A stretch of DNA of 64,000 nucleotides from positions 1-64,000 of the forward strand of contig AJFK01000646.1 in the NCBI GenBank assembly GCA_000467715.1. Direction: 5' to 3'. A program made the position numbers and the translations under genes. The notes beneath the pieces are model-generated. The model had not been told where the DNA came from. It ran no database searches and worked only from the letters and a program-made list of their open reading frames with translations. The stretch comes from Hysterium pulicare CBS 123377. Lineage: Eukaryota > Ascomycota > Dothideomycetes > Hysteriales > Hysteriaceae. Positions 54,137-64,000 of the stretch are shown in pieces. Within the stretch, counting starts at the first letter, position 1. Every line of letters begins with the position of its first letter.

Positions 54137-55153
54137 TCAAACCTTCGACAGCAATTGACCTCCAGCTGCCGCATCTACAGCCTGCGAATCCTTTAATCCA
54201 ACGGTCTCGAACAATTTCTTCGGAGTGAATTCGCTCTGTAAGCCCGTCTTACCAGTCTCTTTCAACCCAACCAACACCTCTTTCATGGCATAATAAGCCG
54301 GTGCGATAGTCGCGAACGGAAAGATAACAATCCTAAAACCAATATCCTGCGCCTCCTGGGGCGTGATAGTAGGAGTAGCGCCGTGTTCAACCATGTTCAA
54401 CAGCACCGGAGTCGGATGCATAAGTTCACAGATCTTTCTTCCTTCTTCACGCGACGTTAGACCCTCTAGGAATACAACATCCGCACCAGCATCCGCAGCC
54501 GCCTTCAGTCTTTTCGCAGCTTCGTCGAAACCGGAGACTTGGAGGGCGTCAGTTCGGGCGATGATCACGATATCCGAGCCTATTCGTTCTCGAGACTGTG
54601 CTGCTGCTCTTATGCGCGAGCAAAATGTTGGGAGGTCGACGATTTCCTTGCCTCCTAGATGACCGCATCTTTTGGTCTGGATCTGGTCTTCGATATGCAG
54701 GGCGGAGACGCCGGAACGGTGGTAAGCTGCTACGGTCCGAGCGACCATGTTAGGTCCTCCATATCCCGTGTCTGCGTCCGCAATAAGAGGAATTGAAGGA
54801 TCCAGGTTTGCGATCATTTCGGCATGTTCACGCATGTCGTTCAAGGATGCGAATCCCAGATCTGCCTGACCTAGTTTCGAGGCACAGGTTCCGGCTCCTG
54901 TCTTTTTCATTCCAACGCCATTAGCATCTTTCTTTTTTGGGGTTCAAGGAGCACTTTCCCGTACCATGTATAAACAATCAAATCCAACGTCCAACGCTAT
55001 CCTCGCGCTGAACCCATCATATACACCTGGTGCCAACACAATTCTACCACCATTGCTGAAAATCAGATCGCGCAGGCGTCTCTGGGTTGATTGAGGAGTT
55101 GGTAGTGTAGAGCTGCCATCCACGCCGCCGTTTGAGGTCGATAGGAAAGCCAT
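54137..55153 (-). CDS. Isocitrate lyase / PEP mutase superfamily enzyme
   Basis: Exons 55153-54965 and 54901-54137 flank a 63-bp intron and give 317 aa; joining restores CLYMTGAGTCASKLG. The fold is the PEP mutase/isocitrate lyase TIM barrel: IADADTGYGG (metal-binding Asp about 105 and 107), IEDQIQTKRCGHLGGKEI (Cys 142 in the KRCGH loop, the lyase-type catalytic loop) and IIARTDA. KRCGH points to C-C lyases of the methylisocitrate-lyase, dimethylmalate-lyase or oxaloacetate-hydrolase type, or to carboxy-PEP mutase; it is not the NS-type loop of PEP mutase. There is no mitochondrial or peroxisomal signal that I can see. It is convergent with the Zn2Cys6 regulator (111 bp apart). Confidence 0.85.
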
Positions 55154-55951
55154 GAGTAAATTCTCAACACAGGTCTGACGAGTTAATCGTATTCTAAAGA
55201 ATATAGACTGAATATTAGATCTTCAAATATTCTGGTGCTATACCCAAAAATGCTATCTTATATACCCCATATGGTCCCCACTCCAGCCTCCGAAGTCGCA
55301 ATCATCAAGTCGAAGCAGAAAAGCATTCTCATGCTCAACCTTTTTCATCGGATGGAGCTCGTGGCGAAGATGCTCCAGTAGCCCGTGGAACGCCACATCG
55401 GACTTGATTTACTTGCCGAACCGGCCAAAGTACGGAGGCCCATGTGAACCACCGTGTCAAAATCTCTCCTTTACGCATTGAGATATGTGCGATCGGAGTT
55501 TCTCGGAATACTGGCCAGGTCTTCGATGGGGTGCGGGTATTCTGCTTGTATAGTTAAGTCTTTTGTATATCAAACATGCACAGGCTTTGTACACCGAATC
55601 ACTTCCTACATAGTCTTGATTATGGCAATCAGCTTTAATCATTTTTACCGAACCTAAATAATGTCTGTAGAGTCCTGGCACCGAAGTTGATCAGAGTAAA
55701 CAGAGCCAGCAATTATAACTTCTACTTCATCAGGCTTGCAAGGTCAGAAAAAAACATTACGCGCATGGCCTCTTTGGGTGTAAACTTGCATATCAGAAAG
55801 GAAAACTTAAGGCGAAAGCCAGATAGTAGAGGCAAACACGATCACTTACTAAAGTAGAGTAGTGTATAGATGTTAGAATTCGGTGCAGAACCTAACATGG
55901 CCGGAATTAGGTTCCAACAATCAACCAGTCATCCCCGTGTCGGGGTGCCGG
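55154..55951. other. Intergenic region between two cluster genes
   Basis: 798 bp containing the promoter of the lyase-family gene (TATA box at 55257-55264 on the minus strand) and the 3' flank of the three-module gene. No gene is seen. A 23-bp tandem duplication begins at its right end. Confidence 0.5.
55257..55264 (-). promoter_or_regulatory. TATA box of the lyase-family gene
   Basis: TATATAAG on the minus strand about 105 bp upstream of the ATG at 55153. It is a good consensus match at a plausible distance. Confidence 0.5.
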
Positions 55952-55973
55952 TCATCCCCGTGTCGGGGTGCCG
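55928..55973. repeat. Two-copy 23-bp tandem repeat with internal hairpin
   Basis: Perfect head-to-tail copies at 55928-55950 and 55951-55973. Each contains CCCCGTGTCGGGG, a 5-bp inverted repeat with a 3-nt loop. The second copy encodes the last residues and the stop codon of the three-module protein; the first lies just after the stop. Confidence 0.9.
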
Positions 55974-58963
55974 GTGGGCACATCTTCGTCTTCAGTACAT
56001 ATCTTCTCTTCCATCCCCACAAGCCTCAGGATTCGCACAGCGCTCTGCGGAGCAGTCATATTCGTTGTATCGATTTCCCAATAGCTCAAATCAACATCTC
56101 CAGCACACGCTTTCAGATTCAGCAACTCGTGGTCCGCCACAAGGCTCCTCAACACCTCCGGATCCCGCAGTTTCTTCTTCCGTGTTTGATGCCGGTCCGG
56201 ATCCCGAAACCGCGCCAAATGCTGATCCAGGCGACAAGATAGATTGAAACAGAAGAAAGGCACCTTCCTAGCTCTCGCAATCTCCAGATGTTCGGCGAAG
56301 ACAGCAGCATCTTCTTCATTCGCGCCAAGGCATCCGGTCATAATGATTGTGATTGGAGTCGAATCATCTTTAAGTGCATCGAAAGCTGTTTGTCGGAGTT
56401 GGGATCGAAGAGCTTTATTCGATGCTGTCCGGCCTGGGAAAACGGCCTCTGCGAGGTCGATGATGATGTGGTTGTCGATGAGTCGGCTAAGCTCTGGACC
56501 GAGTTTGGAGTGGATGTCTTGGGCTATTGTAAGCTTACCCACTCCAGGGAAGGCATTGAAGAAGATGATGCAGTTCTTCGGTGGTCGCGGTGTCATTTCC
56601 GGTTGACAGGACGCGCTAGTCGGGTCTGTAGAGGGTGTCATAGTGAGGGCAAGATCGGTTTCGCGGAGAGCAATCTGGTGTGTGTGGTGCCAGATGCGTT
56701 GCAAGTGATCCACGACTTCTGGGCGGTTTTTGTAGCCTAAGTAGTCTTCACCAGAATGTTCGCCGTCCGAGAGTGATGATTGTATGAAGTGATGGTAATC
56801 GTTCGCGCTGCTTGCCGAAATACTCCGGATCAACTTCACAAGCGAGGCTGACGCCTGCTCACGTGACTCTACAAGGAGTTCCGAAGAACCGCCGAGATGA
56901 ATATGCGGGACTGTGAGGACATTGAAGACTAGACGCATAAGCATTTCATCCGAGCGCAAGTACTCCTGGCTCTTGACGATAGGGACGACACAGCCGTCTA
57001 CGATGCGTATGCCGCTCCCATCTGCAGCTTGCTCGGCGAAATCCATAGGTACCAGGAGCTTCCGTTCAAAGGGAATTTCTGCATCAATCGCAATACCTTC
57101 CTCTGCCATGATGCGACGGAATGCGCGTTCGAAAATTTCACGACGCTCTGTTGTGACCGCGAAGTCATTGTTGACGAAGACCATGAGGTCGATATCCGAG
57201 AGCAACTTATTATTCTTGCAAATGCAGGAGCCGTATATTACGGCCTGATACTCGGAGTCACCGAAAAAGCGTTGCATAAAGGCCACGAGCTTCTTACTCA
57301 TGGGTAAATCGATCACATCCGTCGATGCATCGCCCAGTACATGATACTTTCGTTCTTGGAGAAGCTGGTTTCCGAGGCTTGTCACTAAATCCAGCAACTG
57401 ATTGACATGAGCCAAAGTTGTCAGCGGATTACCGTTCATCGTGCGTAAAACGTAAACTTGTTGATCATCCCGAAACAGAGCATTTGGGCACCGCTTGAGA
57501 TTGAATCCATGAACATAGCCATTGCCTTCATCAGTGATACGGGTCTTGATGGCATAGTTTATATCATTCAATTTCTCGCAGTCAGCTGCTGACAATCTGG
57601 ATCCAGTATCCGCAACACACTTTTGACACCCCTTAGGAACATACATGAACATGCAAGAGTTGATGTCGGTTTTGTTTAGGAGAACCAAGTCCCCGTTGCT
57701 ACGTATAGCTTCCTGGATTTGCACGGTTAAGTGCAGTCGTTCATCTATCAGGTTCTCGATACCCTCTCGGCCAAACAGTCGAATGGTTGACCAGAGTTTG
57801 AGCGCATCGAAGGCTTTGGATCCGATAAAAGGTGTAACTTGTCCAAGAGACCACTGAGTCTTCAGGATCAAGTCCGAATTTGTTGAAACATTGGCCAGTG
57901 ATTTCGGATCTTTGAACAACACAAAAGAGCACGTATTTGGGATCCAGAGAACTTTGTGGGGGTCGATGGTGACTGAGTCGGCTTTCTCAATACCTTGTAT
58001 TTTGTGTCGATGCGTTCTTGAGAATGCAAGCTGGCTGCCGTGACAAGCATCTACGTGGAACCATACCTGTTTCTGGTGCAGCAGATCGGCAATCGCATCG
58101 AGGTTGTCCACTCGCATTGATCGAGAATCGCCAGCGTACGCTACACAGGCTAAGATGTGTTTACCCTGGGCTCGTTGTTCCTCGATAGTTTGTTCCAAGT
58201 GCGAGAGCTGCATGCAAAATTCTGCATCAACAGGTATCCTCACGACGTTGGCTTCTCCCAGACTGAGCCACGCCATTGCGGAGCGAACCGAATAGTGCTC
58301 AACGACATCTGGTACGAGAACTCGAATGTCTGCTCCACGGAGGGGTAATCCTGTCAGCTTTGACCCAGGAAATGTGTACTCCCGAGCCACCAACAGGGCG
58401 ATTGTATTCGAGAGGCAGCCGCCAAGTGTCAGGATTCCGCCAATCTCTCTTGATGATGAATAGGTCGATTGCCCTTGAAACCCCAACAGTCGACGCAGCC
58501 AATGAACCACCTCCATCTCAATGAATGTAGCCGTTGGCGCACAGATGTCCTGGTTCGCTAGGTTCTGGTTAAGAAAAGGGGTCAAGACCGCAGCACTTAG
58601 CGCAGGCACACTATTACCCGCATCTGGGAAGCCAAGGAAGTTTGGAGAACTCCAGTTTGCGCTTCCGGCAGCAAGTGTCTGGAACTCCTGTAACAGTTTC
58701 TCGTAGGTGATCCCCGAAGAGGGCATATCGTCAAAACTTTTGGTTGTAGGCGTCGGGTCGGCGGTATCTTTGACCTTGGGACGACTCTTGAAGTCTATTC
58801 CTAGCTGGATAACCTGCTCCAGAAAAGACTTCAGCTCCTCCTGAGGAACACCGTTACCAAGAAAATGATGTTCCATGGTTGAATTGAAAGACTGATTGTG
58901 TAGTTGAGTAGACTCACTGAAGCATGGGGGTACGCTACCTTTTATGTTCGGTGAAGCCCTCAT
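55952..58963 (-). CDS. Three-module protein: PLP decarboxylase, nucleotidyltransferase and P-loop kinase
   Basis: One uninterrupted frame of 1,003 aa from the ATG at 58963; the next ATG at 58876 (MEHHFLGNGVP) is an equally likely start. Module 1 (about 35-540) is a complete group II PLP-dependent decarboxylase: LGGCLSNTIALLVARE, His 223 for ring stacking, HVDACHGSQLAFS (Asp 305) and SVTIDPHKVLW with the PLP lysine at 337. Module 2 (about 550-765) is a Pol-beta-type nucleotidyltransferase: VIYGSC (Gly 578, Ser 579), then SDIDLMVF (Asp 590, 592), with a third acidic position near IDAEIPFE. Module 3 (about 797-985) is a P-loop kinase: NAFPGVGKLTIA (Lys 810), LIDNHIIID and IIMTGCLGANEEDAAVF. All catalytic residues look intact. 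The substrate is unknown; amine formation followed by phosphate or nucleotide transfer is inference. No signal peptide is seen. Confidence 0.85.
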   Translation of the reverse strand: MRASPNIKGSVPPCFSESTQLHNQSFNSTMEHHFLGNGVPQEELKSFLEQVIQLGIDFKSRPKVKDTADPTPTTKSFDDMPSSGITYEKLLQEFQTLAAGSANWSSPNFLGFPDAGNSVPALSAAVLTPFLNQNLANQDICAPTATFIEMEVVHWLRRLLGFQGQSTYSSSREIGGILTLGGCLSNTIALLVAREYTFPGSKLTGLPLRGADIRVLVPDVVEHYSVRSAMAWLSLGEANVVRIPVDAEFCMQLSHLEQTIEEQRAQGKHILACVAYAGDSRSMRVDNLDAIADLLHQKQVWFHVDACHGSQLAFSRTHRHKIQGIEKADSVTIDPHKVLWIPNTCSFVLFKDPKSLANVSTNSDLILKTQWSLGQVTPFIGSKAFDALKLWSTIRLFGREGIENLIDERLHLTVQIQEAIRSNGDLVLLNKTDINSCMFMYVPKGCQKCVADTGSRLSAADCEKLNDINYAIKTRITDEGNGYVHGFNLKRCPNALFRDDQQVYVLRTMNGNPLTTLAHVNQLLDLVTSLGNQLLQERKYHVLGDASTDVIDLPMSKKLVAFMQRFFGDSEYQAVIYGSCICKNNKLLSDIDLMVFVNNDFAVTTERREIFERAFRRIMAEEGIAIDAEIPFERKLLVPMDFAEQAADGSGIRIVDGCVVPIVKSQEYLRSDEMLMRLVFNVLTVPHIHLGGSSELLVESREQASASLVKLIRSISASSANDYHHFIQSSLSDGEHSGEDYLGYKNRPEVVDHLQRIWHHTHQIALRETDLALTMTPSTDPTSASCQPEMTPRPPKNCIIFFNAFPGVGKLTIAQDIHSKLGPELSRLIDNHIIIDLAEAVFPGRTASNKALRSQLRQTAFDALKDDSTPITIIMTGCLGANEEDAAVFAEHLEIARARKVPFFCFNLSCRLDQHLARFRDPDRHQTRKKKLRDPEVLRSLVADHELLNLKACAGDVDLSYWEIDTTNMTAPQSAVRILRLVGMEEKICTEDEDVPTGTPTRG

Positions 58964-60927
<1,964 letters not shown>

Positions 60928-62297
60928 TTACGTCTTCCTAGCTATCCAAAATGATGGACGGTAGGTGCTCCTGAGCATACTCTCTGGGTTGGAAATGTAG
61001 CCTGTCTCTATTTTTCCAGTCTCGTGGATCTCAATTGTAAAACCGAAATGCTCGACCAGCTTGATCACCTCTTCATTAGTAAGTTCGACTGATCCGGGTT
61101 CTCCGATCCCAGTATCAGCGGGCCTCGAAGCGCTATCGGACATATCACGATGCTCGTCGCCTGGCTTGCTCCATCTCGAAGCATGGTGCCACAGCAGAGG
61201 GCCTAGATTGACCCAGATGCCTCCAACCGTGAGAGTGTTCCGAACAGCTTCGATATAACGGATCGGGTTTGGTGCCGTGTCGATGAAGAAAACAGTAGCC
61301 ACAGCGTTGAACGATTCGCGGCTTTCCAGAGCTGCGTAAGAAACACAAAAGTCTCCCGAGGACATGCTCATTCGGTCTTCAGCACGGATGTGCGTCATCC
61401 CAGATGCTTTGGCTAGCTCTGTGCCGGGATGTATATCGGGGATGTTGAACGTTTGGAACTGGTCTCTCCTGCTCAGATGATTCGAGCAGTTCAGCGCGAA
61501 TGGAGCGATCTTGAACTCGCCGGTTTGGCTGATGCAGTTCAGAATTAGAGAGCTAGCCATGATCTCATGGTATGAAATCTCATTTCCTTCGACAGAGAAT
61601 CCAGCACGGCAAATGTCAAACACCAGCCGACCTAGGCCTGCGCCCGGTACAAGGACTTTGAAAGTTCCTCTGTCGACTCCACCTGACTGGGAACTGAATG
61701 CAGAGAATTCCAGTTCGAGGGCCTCTAAAATCGGATCGAAACACGCCGCTCGCTCGATGGCACCTTCGGCGCTCCAGTCACGATAGAATTGATTGATACA
61801 GCTTCGTGCTTTTTCGATATCCGTCTGTGTTGTTTCTACTTTCCAGTGGTCGAGAATGGTCGAGTATATTTGGAATTCATCGTGGGCGTACTTCTCGTCT
61901 ATGATTGACGCAACCCATTCACTATCCAGGGTGGGAGCAACAAAAGCTTGGAATCCTACTTTGAAGATGGATTCTGCTAGACGTGCATTTAAATCTATTA
62001 GATCGTCTAGTTCCGAGAGTGAATCGAGGATTGAGAAAGGAGGTTGGGAGAGAAGAGTCCAATGCTCTGATGGGAGAGAGTAGAAGGCTTGACGACGGAC
62101 ATGGGTGGCATTGTAATGTGACAGCCGGCGATACGAACTAATTGCCCCATAACAATGTCAACCGGGATATTGGACAGAATGAAAGAGATTCAGGGGATTG
62201 GTACCGACCGGAAGGACTCTAAGACGGCAAGCAGGTGCTTTTGCTCCTCAGGGTCAGCAAGAGGATCAAAGTCCCCGGTCCGCTCCCCTTCTGCCAT
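60928..62297 (-). CDS. N2227-family methyltransferase (carnosine N-methyltransferase-like)
   Basis: Exons 62297-62209 and 62137-60928 flank a 71-bp intron (62138-62208, unusual GTCGGT donor) and give 432 aa. The start MAEGERTGDFDPLADPEEQK and the joined LESFRSYRRLSHYNATHVRR, then AFYSLPSEHWTLL, are hallmarks of the family. The SAM-binding site is VLVPGAGLGRLVFDICRAGF (about residues 190-210) followed by VEGNEISYHEI. Then come FFIDTAPNPIRYIEA and VGGIWVNLGPLLWH, and the C terminus FWIARK. Animal CARNMT1 methylates the imidazole of carnosine and of histidine in proteins; fungal roles are less clear. It sits 2 kb from the three-module gene on the same strand; functional linkage is possible but this family is also common as a stand-alone gene. 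Much of the frame lacks an internal start codon, so gene finders may truncate it. Confidence 0.88.
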
Positions 62298-62766
62298 CGA
62301 AAGGAACTGAATGATCTTCACAACGAGGCGAGCTGCTCGTCAATTTGAATACCAAGACGAACAGCTTCTTGCCGGCGTGTGCAACGTGAGAAGCACCTGC
62401 AATTTTTTGGGTTGATCTGGTTCCACTTCAAAACATCGTTTTGAAACGCAAACAGTCTATAGGTATGTGTACAGTGGAAGTGAATGGCTTTTGTACAAGA
62501 AGCTATGCCTCGGTAAAACGGACCTTGGCCCAAGCTTCAACATCGAAACTCACTACAGTTCTTATCAGTTTCTGTTGCAATAGCCTTCCCTAAGACAACC
62601 TTACCGCCCTTCGCTCTTCTTGTATTCCGGAGTATCTGACCAAGCGTGGCATTGTGGTAGATCATGGTCAAAGCTCAAAGCCCAAAAGTTCCTGCAAATC
62701 CCCAGTGTTAGGCACCTTACGTCTCACACACATATCTTTCTTTAATTACCAACAAAGACCTCCGAC
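62298..62766. promoter_or_regulatory. Divergent promoter region (methyltransferase / PAC4)
   Basis: 469 bp between two start codons on opposite strands. Short open frames on the minus strand have no family features. No clear TATA box is seen. Confidence 0.5.
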
Positions 62767-63285
62767 ATGGCTTCTGGAGCTCCAAACGGCATAATGCCCA
62801 CCAAACCCACCGAATTAGCCTTTCCTTTGCCGCGTGCCCCTCAAACAAATATTCACCTCCATCTAACAAACAATCGCACCTCACTCCTCCTCTTCCTAAC
62901 CACCACAACCGCCGATTCCGCATCTGCTACCGCGCCTCTAGGATCCTTCGTATACGCAATGCCAAATGTACTTGCTCTTTTCTCTTCCTATCTTTTCCCA
63001 GCCCGCTGACTTGATTTCTGTTAGCGCGCTTCATCCTCCTCGCCACCTCTAAGTACCCCTCTCTACCCACAAAGCGGGACATTAGATTTTGCTACACGCC
63101 TAGCAAAGGCTCTGGCGCGGAAAGTGGGCAAGCCCGTTTATGTTGGCAACTCGATTAGTTTTGCGGGTGCGGGTATGGGAGGAACTGTTGAGGAAGAGAT
63201 GGAGGGGTTTAGAAGATGTGTGGAGGTGGTTGTTGGAGCTTTGAGGAAGGATAGGGAAGAGTTGGGGGAGGTGGATGGCATTTAA
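62767..63285 (+). CDS. PAC4: Proteasome assembly chaperone 4
   Basis: Exons 62767-62967 and 63025-63285 flank a 57-bp intron and give 153 aa. The start is the ATG at 62767 (MASGAPNGIMPTKP). The small beta-sandwich fold shows as NIHLHLTNNRTSLLLFLTT, PLGSFVYAMPN, then after splicing TPLYPQSGTLDFATRLAKAL and GKPVYVGNSISFAGAGMGG. The end helix is EEMEGFRRCVEVVVGALR. With PAC3 it helps assemble the 20S proteasome alpha ring. Automated frames split it at the intron. It is convergent with CON-6 (151 bp between stops). Confidence 0.85.
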
Positions 63286-63436
63286 AACGGAATTCCAGCG
63301 GACCATGGCTAAAGAAGGCCATTACAAACATTCCATTATCCACGAGGTGCACAAAATGCGAACACACAAGGCATCACACCTGAAGCAAGCTGGCACATGG
63401 TGGAATCATAACAGAAGATTTCATTCACCGAAGTAT

Positions 63437-63803
63437 CTAATTCATCTGGTTCAAACGCTCCTTCGCGCTCTCCTTAGCCTCCCCGGAAACATTTGGGTTG
63501 TTCAAGGTAGCCTTCAAGCCGCCGGCACTGTAGTTCGAATGGTCAGCTATGGCAACATCGCTCGACAATACAGCGAACCAAAAACCTACACGTTCCCAGG
63601 ATTCTTGCCTTCGTCAGATTTGCTGCTATAATTTCCTCCATCGAATTCGTGGTCGAGGACGTCACGGGAGTGTTGCTTAGACTCCTCGGAAGTATCTAGT
63701 ACTTCGTTAGTACTTTTATGTCGTGATCATCTTTGGATAATAACGGACTTGGATTGTTGAGGTTGGCCTTGTGGCCACCAACGATGTTTCCGACACTTGA
63801 CAT
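63437..63803 (-). CDS. con-6: Conidiation-specific protein 6
   Basis: Three exons, 63803-63749, 63695-63590 and 63527-63437, with introns of 53 bp (unusual GTCCGT donor) and 62 bp, give 83 aa. The protein is two copies of the CON-6 repeat: NIVGGHKANLNNPNTSEES then GNVAGGLKATLNNPNVSGEA, with a KQHSRDVLDHEFDGGNY spacer. CON-6 is small and hydrophilic, accumulates in conidia and is degraded at germination in Neurospora; its biochemical role is unsettled. Presence of the gene supports a conidiating Pezizomycotina host. A TATA box lies upstream at 63910-63917. Confidence 0.92.
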
Positions 63804-63909
63804 TTTTGGTGGAGTTTTGAGGGGTTTTCTGGATGGGATTGGATGTATGAGAGTTGTAGAACTTTGAAAGTGAGCTGATGATGAGACATTGAGAATCAGG
63901 AATCGAGAG

Positions 63910-63917
63910 TTTATATA
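63910..63917 (-). promoter_or_regulatory. TATA box of con-6
   Basis: TATATAAA on the minus strand, about 107 bp before the ATG: a strong consensus, as expected for a sharply induced developmental gene. Confidence 0.6.
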
Positions 63918-64000
63918 CACCCGTTGACCGCTACTACAGGCCGATTTGACTGCAGAGCTGATGACGGCACTCTAACCTCACATAGATGCCATCTTTCAAT

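Noticed and set aside
55928-55973. Short repeat as a CRISPR-like array
   Set aside because: Only two directly abutting copies without spacers, in a eukaryotic genome; a simple tandem duplication.

Overview
The window is nuclear DNA of a filamentous ascomycete (Pezizomycotina). Nearly every gene is broken by short introns (about 46-70 bp) with GT..AG ends and CTGAC/CTAAC-like branch sites. The gene content fits this: a conidiation-specific CON-6 gene, a GH12 secreted glucanase, a Zn2Cys6 regulator, a MoaA/MoaC locus arranged like cnxABC, and long fungal forms of UTP10 and NRDE2. A leotiomycete (Helotiales-like) host is my best guess from general style only. I see no transposon, rRNA, tRNA or CRISPR array.

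Layout. 0.8-9.1 kb: a ubiquitin-like ER membrane protein (Usa1/HERP-like, minus), mitochondrial phosphatidylserine decarboxylase (plus) and NRDE2 (minus). 9.5-24.2 kb, all plus: UTP10, a DENND11/Anr2-like DENN protein, the Rad54 paralogue RDH54 and a bZIP factor behind a 1.6-kb leader. 25.5-32.7 kb, plus: long-form tRNase Z, then MoaA and a MoaC-domain gene. 33.3-40 kb, minus: a multi-span membrane protein of unknown function and a mitochondrial PPR protein. 40.3-45.5 kb, plus: a histidine acid phosphatase with two microexons and an SRA-YDG protein. 46.3-50.4 kb: GH12 endoglucanase, an F-box-like protein and a disordered protein. 51.5-62.3 kb: a candidate accessory cluster. 62.8-63.8 kb: proteasome chaperone PAC4 and CON-6.

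Most genes are housekeeping and unlinked in function: rRNA processing (UTP10), tRNA 3' processing (tRNase Z), RNA surveillance (NRDE2), recombination (RDH54), mitochondrial lipid synthesis (PSD) and molybdenum cofactor synthesis (MoaA+MoaC). The most unusual stretch is 51.5-62.3 kb. It holds a Zn2Cys6 regulator, an isocitrate-lyase/PEP-mutase family enzyme, a three-module protein (PLP-dependent group II decarboxylase, nucleotidyltransferase and P-loop kinase in one 1,003-codon frame) and an N2227-type methyltransferase. It may be a small, undescribed biosynthetic locus, but that is inference.

I derived exon borders by hand from splice signals and family similarity. Several introns are invisible as frame breaks because they are multiples of three without stops, including a probable GC-AG intron in RDH54.
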